This document shows positions 55,136-64,000 of a stretch of 64,000 nt of DNA, in pieces; within the stretch, counting starts at the first letter, position 1; every line of letters starts with the position of its first letter. The translations under genes and the position numbers were made by a program. The notes under the pieces are model-generated. The model did no database searches, was not told the DNA's origin, and saw nothing but the letters and a program-made list of their open reading frames with translations. The stretch covers positions 57,771,653 through 57,835,652 of the forward strand of contig NC_065572.1 of assembly GCF_937616625.2 (NCBI RefSeq), in the 5' to 3' direction. Source of the stretch: Mercurialis annua (Eukaryota; Streptophyta; Magnoliopsida; Malpighiales; Euphorbiaceae).

Positions 55136-56658
55136 AGGATTAAATAATGTGATGTTATATACTATGGTTACAATGATTCTCGAATATGAATAATTTATTT
55201 GGGTGTAGGGTTGCATTCAGAATTTATATTTGGATGCATATGAATAAATATTTATAGCATTGTTTTGTTTTAAATAATACTCACCTGTAAACTATAAACT
55301 CACTCAGTGTTGACTGACCCCCAAATAGTCTTTCCTTTCAGGTAAAATGTTTTGACGTGACGGGCTTCTATCCTTGTTCAGAAGTCCGTATTTTGGAAGT
55401 ATGTAAATAAGAAGACGTCGTTCGATAGAGCTGCAGTAGATGTCAAGTCCTAGTTATTAATATGGCTTAGTTGAACGGTTTTAATGTTTTATCCAAACTC
55501 TGATATGTAAATAAAGTTCTAAACTACGCTTTTAACCGTTTACTATATTTTGCAAACCGGGCTATGCTTGATGTGTGACATCGCATGATAAGACCCTGGC
55601 TTATCGTACATCGCCTCGGACGATGTTACAAGTATTGTAAATATTTCAAGTTTATGAAAATGTTTTATGAAGGATCGTTTTATTTATATTATTCATTATA
55701 TTGCGGAAAAAAAAATTCACTCGTTTTAGGCTTGCTACGGGATTTGGAGCTACCACTCCCATTCCTTAGCGCCGGTCGCGACTCGAAATTTCGGGTCGTG
55801 ACAGTTTTTAATTTCTTCACCTAAAGTTGCTACTCCATCAAATCCTATATATGCAAAGAATAGCATAGATGAAGCCTTCAAAATTATGCGGATGCCAAAA
55901 GGTGAGAAAGGTGCGAAATTGGCAAAATTTGCCTTCATAAGACCGGCGATGACGATGAATGCCCAGATGAACATGTGGACTATTGTAGCAATTAAGTGGA
56001 ATCTTGATGAACCTTTGATACTCCAGCATGCTCCAATACAGATAAGGATCGAAATCATCACTGCAATGGGAGCGCAAGAAATGAGGCATATATGCAAAAA
56101 CTGTTCGGTTCATGGTTAAAGAGTGTAGCTAAATATGAAGTCCAAGATCGAGCCACGCCAGCACCAACAATAATATGCTCAAACAAAATGTTTCCAGAGG
56201 CAATGAAAGCTACAAAATCACCCAGCTCCACTCTAAGATATGAAAATGAACCTCCAGCTACTGGTAATTCCGTCGCGAATGCGCTAAAACATAACACTAA
56301 TAGCATTGCTTATATGCCCGATATTAGGTATGAAATTATAATTGCAGGACCAGCATCATTCCGAGCAGCTTTGCCAGTAAGTACAAACTAATGCACCCAT
56401 TATAGCTCCTATCCCAAACCAAAAAAATATCCAACTAATTCAGATTTTTTTCAGCTCGTTGTGGCTTTCGGCACGCACTTCCTGCAGCTTGAGGTTATCA
56501 AGTGATCGTGCCATATTTCGGTTATTGAACCGGGGTTTTATATTAGACAATGCACTAACATAGAAGTTCCAGCTTTGGAATGACTTTTCTGGCAAGAAAT
56601 TTTCTTTCTTGCAGACACATCCTCTATTTTGTCGGATACTGCCATCACTAGCCATCAT

Positions 56659-57010
56659 TCTAGTGTCGCGCTGTAAGAAAAAGAACTAATCAAAACAAAT
56701 AATGAAAAAAAACAATGAATTATCTGATTGAAAAATTTAATTTGTTATTTTAGGTTACATAATAAAACATGTGAGCATGTGAGATGTACAAAAAAGTTTG
56801 ATGAATCTAAACTTATTAATTTCAAATAAAAATATTTTTTTTTGATTAACTCATGAATAAAATCCTGCAACCCCGAGTTTAGATTTTGACCTTCATGAGA
56901 CTATTTGTCAATACACTATTTTAAAAAGTATTTACCATTTTTTACACCATCTTTTCATAATTTTCCACTCTACATTAATGACTAACATATTTACAAAAAT
57001 ACATTACTAT
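56659..57010. other. AT-rich sequence upstream of the CAT pseudogene
   Basis: No promoter element or ORF stands out. Confidence 0.5.
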
Positions 57011-57013
57011 GTA

Positions 57014-57765
57014 CACTACAAGAAACTTGATTTTTGGAAACGTGAGTTGTCGTTGTGAAAACCTAAAATATGGTTGTTAAAAGTTTTTAACAACGACAAA
57101 TGTGGTTGTGCGTGTTGGCGTAATGTAATGTTTTTTATAACGACTTTTTTAAATAATGGTCGTTGCTATAGGTTTTACAAAATCTATAAGGTTGGTTGTT
57201 AAAAGTTATTAGTAACTATAAAAAGTCGTTGTCAAAACATTATAATATTAATTATTATTTTAATATGTTATGTAATTTTATAATTTTTATAATTTAAAAT
57301 ACAATTATTATTAAAATTTAATATTTTTTATTTGTTGATTGATATATTACAACAAAAGTAAAAAAAAATATTATAGTGAAGGGTGAGTTTCTTTTATAGT
57401 GAGAATGCATTATTCTCATTTCACTTATTTTCAATGTGGGATTTTAACTATTCCTTCTTTCTTTTAGCAACGAAATTATTTGTCGTTGTGAAATGATAAT
57501 ATTTAAAAACGACACATATGAAATCGTTGGTAAAGCAAATAATTTACAATGACATGATTAGTCGTTGTAAAATAATTATCTTTAAAAACGATATAAATTA
57601 AGTCGTTGCTAAAAGTATAACTTTTAATAACGATTTTATTAGGCGTTGTAAAATAATTATATTTAGAAACGACATTAAAATAATCGTTATAAAAGGTATA
57701 TGTATTGTAACGATTTTAATGGTCGTTGTAATAGACCGTTGCTAAAACTCACTTTTCTTGTAGTG
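57014..57765. mobile_element. Non-autonomous CACTA element, second family
   Basis: Termini CACTACAAGAAAC and CTTTTCTTGTAGTG with the 3-bp duplication GTA (57011-57013, 57766-57768). Subterminal copies of GTCGTTGT / ACAACGAC and AAACGACA occur throughout. 752 bp, no transposase. The terminus differs from that of the CACTA element at 46021-47074 (CACTACTAAAA). Confidence 0.92.
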
Positions 57766-57768
57766 GTA

Positions 57769-58420
57769 TAGAAATCTTATCTCATTTTAAGTTAAAATTT
57801 CCACTCTCTTTTCTCTTTTTTTTCCTCTCAAAATTCTTTCTTCTTTTCTTTTTCTTTTCCGTTTCATTATTCGTTTGTCTTTTCCGGTTGCTTTTTCGTT
57901 CAGATTTCCGTTCGTGCTTCTCTTCGTCTACTTCCGGTGGATTTCTTGTCTCTTCTGGTCGATTTTCCGTTCGCGTTAAGGATTTCTCGACATTGTTTTT
58001 AGATATTTTGTAATTTTTAGGTTTTTGTGATGATTTAAATATTTTGTAAATAAATTATTATAAATCTATTATTTTTTTATTTATAAAATACCTCTATTGT
58101 TCATATAATTCTTTTGTCTTGTTTTTGTACATTGATCTATTCTTTTATATTGATGCTACTGATTTTCTAAATAACGAATGATTTATGGTGTATTTACAGT
58201 GTTATATGGTATATTTACGCTACAGTGTATTTATGTTGTATCAATAGTGTATTTCTAGTATATTTTTGTTTTCTATATTTTTGGTATATTTGTTGTATTT
58301 ATGGTGCATTTGCTGTATTTATGGTGTATTTGCAGTGTTTTTATGATATACACCATAAAAATACTAAAGAACACCATAAATACACTATTATTACACTATA
58401 AAAGCAGCATAGTTACACTA
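57769..58420. other. Pyrimidine-rich tract and TGTATTTAYGGTGTATTT repeats
   Basis: 57780-57970 is C/T-rich. 58180-58420 is a degenerate array of GTGTATTTATGGTGTATTTGCAGT-like units that turns into its own inverse (ACACCATAAATACACTA), forming a long imperfect foldback at about 58270-58400. Similar ACAC-TATA words resume after the solo LTR at 59334. Confidence 0.5.
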
Positions 58421-59328
58421 TGTTGGACCAAGTCCTTTTTGATCCCCAATTAATAATGTTTATTAGTGTATAAGAACCTATAGGAACCATCGCTGATCGA
58501 TTCGAAACTTTCTACCGAGAATCGAAAAATCGCATTTACGACAAGTTGCAGTAGGTTTTCGCGCCTGCTACACTCTCAGTATCGCGGGCGCTACACCTGA
58601 ATCGTGGGCGTCATAGGCTTGCATCATGAGCACGACATTTGTGCTGACCAAACCCCTTAGGGTTTTGACTTGGATCACGGGCGCGACACATATGATCATT
58701 GGAGCCCTAACGACTATTTCTTAGCACCCCCATTGAGGTGTTGACACTTGGTTCAAGTTGATTGGATGATTCCAAAGGAATCAAATGTCGCGAGCGCGAC
58801 CTGTCTGCTCCTGCGCAATTTTTGTCATCTTTCTAGATGAATTTGAGGAGAGTTGTTGAGGGTTATAAATATCTCACAACCACCATATTTACGTGGTTAG
58901 ACACTCAAAGAACAACAACAACTACAAGCAATTAAATTAAACTATTTCTTCATTAAATGTGCATCAATTATTTAATTGCTTTTCTGTGTTGTTGATAATC
59001 AATACTTTGGTTTATCATTTAGTGTTTGTGGGTTTGTGATTAGCCTTGAAAAATCAGTTAGTGAGTTTGTGTTTAACTCTACAAAAACACTCTTTGTAAT
59101 TAGTTAGATGTTAAGTTTAAAACACCACCATTAGTGGATTAATTGCAAATCTAAATTTTTGATTGAGTAGTGGAATAGAATCAGTTTGTGATTCGAACCA
59201 TTCCAAATCTCTTGTGTTCTTTCTTTTATCTCTCAAACTCTTAACCAAACACTAATCAAATTTTAATTTCTAAAATAATATTATTCACCCCCCCCCCCCC
59301 CCTCTAAGGTAGTATTTGGGATTTAACA
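58421..59328. mobile_element. Solo LTR, 908 bp
   Basis: Starts TGTTGGACCAAGTCC and ends GTATTTGGGATTTAACA after a run of about 17 C. It is related to the solo LTR at 29757-39192. Flanks CACTA (58416-58420) and CTGTA are an imperfect 5-bp match, so the duplication has decayed or the boundary is off by a few bases. It contains several TCGCGGGCGC / CACGGGCGCGAC motifs, as in the related copy. Confidence 0.75.
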
Positions 59329-59333
59329 CTGTA

Positions 59334-60152
59334 TATACAACATAGTTACACTAAAAAAACACAATAGATACAATATAAATACACCAATAGTTATACTAAA
59401 AAATACGATAAAAATATAAAAAAAAAACACCAGAAAAAAATCTATAAAAAAGAGAATTAATTATTAAAAAGTGAGAAAAGGAAATAAATCATTAAAAAGT
59501 GAAAAAAGGTATTTATGAAATTAAAAAAAAAGATATTTTTAGTAAAATAAAATATAGGAGCTATAAATATGTTGAAAAAAAATGTAAAGTCATAAATAAA
59601 ATACAAAATAGTATACTGTAGGAAATTTCCTCTATTTTCATAGCTATTAATATACTAATAAAACTGATAATGTAGTAGTAACACATGAAGGGGGTGAAGC
59701 AGTATACACCATACTCTTGGTATAATGTTAGTATAATGTTATTATACTTTAAATTTATTAGTATACTAACATTATATCAACAATATACACCATATTTTTG
59801 TAATTATTTTTTATTTGTTGATATTTTTATAAATATTTTAAAATCAATTAGGTATTTTGTAAATGAAAAAAATTAAGAGATATTTTTATAATTATTTTTA
59901 TTTTTTTAGTAAGTGGTACAATTTCCTCTAAAATTAAAATTTGAGCTGCAGCACCTTCAAACAGCTAGGGTACGTGGTTGTCCTGAGTCTCAATATTGAA
60001 ATAGAAAAATGCAAGGGCGTAGCTCAAGACCGGAACCTCTTCCTTAAAAAACTTGAGTGTCTAGTCCTTGACAATTTTCTGGCCATGAGGTGCCCCTCTT
60101 TAAGTTTTATATGTAAGCATTGATAATAGCATCTGTTGTTAATGCAACGGTC
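59334..60152. other. AT-rich intergenic sequence
   Basis: Continues the ACACTA/AATACAC repeats to about 59430. An inverted pair around AGTATACACCATA...AACAATATACACCATA occurs at about 59690-59795. No gene seen. Confidence 0.45.
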
Positions 60153-60155
60153 TAA

Positions 60156-61113
60156 GAGCATCTCCAATGGGATGCTACTTTTTATGGTAAATTTAGCATG
60201 AAAAAGTGATAAAATGCTGTAGATAGCATAGCATTTCAAATTTTACTCTAATGCACAAAGTTAAAAAGAAATGTTATAATTATTTATTAAGATAACTATT
60301 CTCTTAATTTTATTAATTATTAATTATTTAATAATTTTTTTAATTAAATATTTTAAACTAAAATTTATGTAATATTTTTTTTTAATTTAATAATGAACTT
60401 TTCAAAAGATATAATTAAAAGAATCGATGAATTATATAAAAATAAATTATTTAATTTTTTTATTATATTGATGTATGGTCTACTATTAAAAAATTAAATG
60501 GATGTTGTAAAATTAAGGGTTAATTACATATAAAATCACCACCTTTACACGAATTTTCAAAAATAACACGATCTTTAAAACGTGTCAATTTAGGGCATCA
60601 CTTTTCATTTCTTTTCAAAAACAACATGAACACATTTTTAAATAAAATTTTGCTGACTTGGACACCCAATGGGAGTGCCACGTGTCATGCCACGTCAGCA
60701 AAAACGCCACTAAAAATGTGCCCATGTTATTTTTGAAAAGAAATGAAAGGTGGTGCCCTGAATTGCCACGTTTTAAAAGTCGAGTTATTTTTACAATTTC
60801 GTGTAAAGGTGGTGATTTTATATGTAATTAACCCTAAAATTAAATAGAAGCACAAAATTTAAAATAAAAAAATAAAAAAAAGTAGGTTAAAATAATAAAT
60901 GCAAAAAATGACCGTGGTAAAATTATAATTAATAGTGAATTGCTATTGGTTGTTGAATTTTAGCATATGCTATAGTCTGTGCTAAATTTAGCACGTGATA
61001 TAGCATATGCTAAATTTAGCACAAACAATAGCACTGCATTGGAGATGCATTTTAAGATTAAATGCTAAATTATAGCATTAGCACTTCATTTTAGCATTGC
61101 ATTGGAGATGCTC
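60156..61113. mobile_element. PIF/Harbinger-like MITE, 958 bp
   Basis: Ends GAGCATCTCCAATG and GCATTGGAGATGCTC with TAA on both sides (60153-60155, 61114-61116), the Tourist/Harbinger pattern. Subterminal TTTAGCATATGCTA-type repeats. Non-coding. Interrupted by the MITE at 60517-60834. Confidence 0.85.
60517..60834. mobile_element. 318-bp Mutator-like MITE nested in the Harbinger MITE
   Basis: Ends GGGTTAATTACATATAAAATCACCACC and its inverse. Perfect 9-bp duplication TAAAATTAA at 60508-60516 and 60835-60843. Central TGACACGTGG-type palindrome (about 60677-60705). It resembles the MITE at 41101-41418 in length and terminal layout (AATCACCA block next to the end). Confidence 0.92.
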
Positions 61114-61204
61114 TAAACTAACGATCCTAAATTCTAATCTCATTATAAATGCTCGTGGGGAAAAAAAAATATGTCTACTTGCCACCATAATATTTTTTCC
61201 TCTT

Positions 61205-61560
61205 ATGATAAAGGCACCGTTTGGATTGATGGATTCTAAACAATCCATGGATTCTAACAAAATCTATCGTTTGCCTAGAAAAAAAAATTAGTAGAATCCA
61301 TGAATTTATAAATTTCCTCATTTTCTACAATCCATCATTTTTTAGGGTTTTGATTTTCCACCTACTAGGTGGGAAAGTCCAAATCCATCATTTTTTATAG
61401 ATGATGGATTGTTATACTATTTATTATTTTCCATAAATAATATTAAAAATCCATTGATTATATATTCAATCCAAATGATAGAATTTTAAAATCTATGGAT
61501 TTAAATTCCATTGATTTAAAATCCATCTATTTTGCTAAAATTCATGGTTAATGAAGTTTA
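61205..61560. mobile_element. Possible hAT-like MITE (weak)
   Basis: AAGGCACCGTTTGGATTGATGG at about 61209 begins like common plant MITEs. Many inverted GGATTCTA / AATCCAT words follow, with CAATCCAAATGATAG on the far side. No convincing target duplication. Confidence 0.3.
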
Positions 61561-61856
61561 ATTTGCTCGCTAATAGAATAGAGGCTAAATATTTTGTGGT
61601 TAAGGAACAATAATTTTTTAATAAAAAGGATACTGACTTATAAAAATGACAAAACAGTTATCAAAGTATATATTTTTAATAGAGCGGTTATCAAATTATG
61701 AAAAGTTATAAAAGAGTTATTGAACTATTATTTTTTTCACAAAATGATTATTATATTATATATGTGAACGAGGCAGAGATGTACGCATCAACCTGATAAC
61801 CATTTTGTAGAAAAGCCAAGTTCAATATTTTTTGTAGCTTTTTATAATAGAGTAAT

Positions 61857-62868
61857 GGGTGGCGATTTTAGCACTCCAACAGTTAATAACCACACTCCAA
61901 AATTATTTAATAATACTATTATACCCTTATTATCAGTATATTAGACTACATATCTCATTGCTTTTTTGAAGACATCTCGTCTATAATTGGCAGAAAACCC
62001 TCTTTTAAATAATAACTACAAAATTGTAATACATGTAGTTTTATTTGAATATAATTTTATGTTATTATTATTTGAATATTTTATGTATTTTTATCGGTCC
62101 ATGTCTTTTTTTTCTTCTCATTATGAGTATATAAAATATTATGTTACTGTATTTTCATATTTTTTAGTATATACATTTTAAATTTTACTAACCTATTTAA
62201 TTATTTAAGGAAAATAAGACATCTATTATAAAAAATGAATTTAATTGAAGATTTTAATTTTACATAGCTAAATAGATTCAAGTTTGAGAAAAAAAAATAG
62301 ATTCAAGTAAGTTTCGAAAGAAAAAAAATCAAGTTTAGTTTAATTTGAAAGTTCAATTACTGTATATAATAATATTCATACGAAATTTAAAATTAGAATT
62401 AAGATAATAATACAAAAACTACTAATATTAGATTATAAAATTTAAATAAACTAAAATTAAATTTTAAATCTATGATTATATAATTATTTGTATTTTTTTC
62501 AAATATATTATATTAGAAATCTGGTTTTTTTAGAAAACTTTTGATAAATTAAATAGTTAAATAAAATTTAAAATAAATATAATAGTTTTATTTTGAACTG
62601 AATTGGAAAGTTAAATACATAAAAATACAATGATAGAAATATATGATATATTAAAATTATAATAACATATAAATATGTTTAAATTAAAAACTACAAGCAT
62701 TATGTTAAAAAAATTATAGATTATATCATTTAAGACGAAAAAAATATTATCCAATAAAAAATTTAATAAGAGGCAAGTCAATTATATACTAATGAAAAGG
62801 ACATATTATTCTAATCAAATAATTTTGGAGTGCAATTATCAACTGTTGGAGTGGGAAAATCGCTACCC
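61857..62868. mobile_element. Mutator-like MITE, 1,012 bp
   Basis: Inverted ends GGGTGGCGATTTTAGCACTCCAACAG and the complement of GGGTAGCGATTTTCCCACTCCAACAG, extending inward about 65 bp (ACTCCAAAATTATTT). Perfect 9-bp duplication TAGAGTAAT at 61848-61856 and 62869-62877. The very AT-rich interior has no supportable gene. Confidence 0.92.
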
Positions 62869-62877
62869 TAGAGTAAT

Positions 62878-64000
62878 CTATAGTTTGATAAAGATTTATA
62901 CTCTTTTATAACTGACAAAAGATATAAATTAGCTCTTGTGGTAAGAGCCTATGGATATTTAGACCTCTGAACTGAACTGTAACTCACTTAACCATTATGG
63001 TCATAAAAAAGAGAAAATGACAAAATTATACAAAAAATGAAAGCAAATAACAACATTACTTAATCAGCCAAATAATTATATCAGCACATACAAAATCTAA
63101 AAAATTACATCAAATACATACTCCACAAGAAGCTGACACGTTGCAAGGAGAGAAGGGTAGAAAAAAGTCAAAAACGCATCAGAATAGGTCAAAAACGCGT
63201 CAGAAACGCGTCTGACATGCGTCTGACACGCGCATCATAACCGTGCGTCAGTCATGCGTCAGTTCGTCAAACTATTCAAACATGTATCATTTATGTATCT
63301 GATATGTATCATATATGAATCTAGGACATACCTGATTATTACTTTTTCATATTTTTAAAACAAACATAAATTTATAAATAAATAAATATATTATTAATAT
63401 GTATTATTTATGCGTCTCTAAGGTGTATTTATAATATATTTTAAATTAAAATATATATGTATCACGTGCTTTAGTTAAAATTCACGTATCAAAAAATATC
63501 AATAACATTTTAATATGTTACTATTCACTATAAATTGAAGCATAAAAATAATAAGTTATGAGGTGTATATATAATATCAAAATGTTATTGATATTATTTG
63601 ATATTTTATTGTCTTTGAGGTGTATATATAATATATTTTAAATTAAATATACACCTATCACATACTTTAATTGAAATTCACGCATCAATAACATCTTTAT
63701 ATGTTACTCGATATAAACATCTTTAATATACATGATATATACACAAAAAAAGAACTCATAACAATATTATCCACTTCATTAGCATTAAAATATATTTTTC
63801 TCTTTATTTGCAACAATTTCTCATTATCCGTCTCAACTATTTCTGATATGTATAAGAGATGTATTGTATATGTATAGTATTTGTATGTGAGTTGTATATT
63901 TAACGCATTGAATATATAATGTACGGATAGTTAACATGTATTTATAACATATATTAAATAAAAATATGCCACATGCTCTGTAAATTGTATAAAATATTTA
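62878..64000. other. AT-rich sequence with GCGTCTGACACGCG and GTATCA repeats
   Basis: 63165-63260 holds clustered ACGCGTCAGA / CGTCTGACACGCG words. From 63340 to the window end, blocks such as GAGGTGTATATATAATATATTTTAAATTAAA and ATCACATACTTTAATTGAAATTCACG recur with variations. This is probably the edge of an unidentified element that continues beyond the window. Confidence 0.4.

Larger units (their letters stand above)
52940..55803. mobile_element. Solo LTR, 2.86 kb, Gypsy type, inside the CAT pseudogene
   Basis: Begins TGTAATAACCC and ends GGGTCGTGACA, with GTTTT at 52935-52939 and 55804-55808. It shares landmarks with the LTRs at 30002-38447: CTATTGGGCGGCAATAGG...TGTGTGATCACCAGT, CTCACTCAGTGTTGACTGA, and GCTTGCTACGGG...GGAGCTACCACTCCC. 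No second LTR or internal region, so it arose by LTR-LTR recombination. It splits a conserved EEIKN|PGRDIP junction of the transporter. Confidence 0.9.
52137..56658 (-). pseudogene. Cationic amino acid transporter (CAT) pseudogene
   Basis: Minus-strand pieces in the order of a plant CAT (APC-superfamily, 12-14 helix amino-acid permease). N-terminus at 56658 (MASDGSIRQN...). TM1 region WFGIGAIMGALV. Then FATELPVAGGSFSYLRVELG with the conserved GG.FSY, and VGAGVARSWTSYLATL. Next IVHMFIWAFIVIAGLMKANF, and FFAYIGFDGVATLGEEIKN with its usual GFD motif. That last piece joins across a solo LTR (52940-55803) to PGRDIPFGLIGSMSVIV. Then VGLGALKGMTTVLL, ALLVRRYYATDETS and LWGVPLVPWLPSTSI. Multiple frameshifts and stops (for example after HNELKKI) show that it is dead. 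CAT6/CAT7 are the closest by memory; subclass uncertain. Confidence 0.85.

Noticed and set aside
59288..59303. Poly-C run as an i-motif or sequencing artefact of special interest
   Set aside because: It lies near the 3' end of a solo LTR, where C-runs are common in this LTR type; length is probably unstable but not notable.
63160..63260. Satellite-like GCGTCTGACACGCG cluster
   Set aside because: Too short and irregular for a satellite; reported only as part of the terminal stretch.

Overview
This is a nuclear genomic window from a flowering plant, most likely a eudicot. It is strongly AT-rich and carries typical plant repeats: two lineages of L1-type LINEs, Athila/Gypsy and Copia LTR retrotransposons, solo LTRs, Mutator-, CACTA-, Harbinger- and Stowaway-type MITEs and a short Helitron. 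The species cannot be named from the sequence. Only one gene looks intact: a 479-codon single-exon amaranthin-like lectin fused to an aerolysin-type pore-forming domain (42210-43649, minus). One other host gene is recognisable as a wreck, a cationic amino acid transporter pseudogene (52137-56658, minus). No tRNA, rRNA or CRISPR array was seen.

Layout. 1-13.3 kb: a long-TIR MITE (70-855), then a full-length but dead LINE (1441-13284, TSD CTCCAATTAATC). The LINE is split by a young 6.27-kb Athila-type LTR element (3889-10157, TSD GAGAT) whose two 1627-bp LTRs look identical. 13.7-23.3 kb: eroded LINE tails, a composite MITE holding a 3.44-kb deleted Copia element (15043-18482, TSD CCACG), a tandem duplication that includes the end of that Copia LTR, a 0.6-kb non-LTR retroelement and a 983-bp MITE. 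23.4-28.8 kb: a second, nearly intact LINE on the minus strand (TSD ATGATAAAGAGTT). 29.4-39.5 kb: a three-level nest. A Copia RNase H remnant is split by a solo LTR (TSD CTTTG), which is split by an 8.4-kb non-autonomous Gypsy element (TSD ATGAC). 39.5-42 kb: MITE cluster. 42.2-43.75 kb: the lectin gene with a TATA box. 43.8-52 kb: a partial duplication of the lectin upstream region, CACTA and other MITEs, a Stowaway element and a Helitron. 52.1-56.7 kb: the transporter pseudogene, split by a 2.86-kb solo LTR (TSD GTTTT). 57-64 kb: CACTA, Harbinger and Mutator-like MITEs and another solo LTR.

The window is mainly a record of insertion order. Target-site duplications at most junctions let the nesting be resolved from the sequence alone. 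A recurrent oddity is that several unrelated element families carry short GC-rich palindromic cassettes inside AT-rich sequence, with different sequences in the different families.
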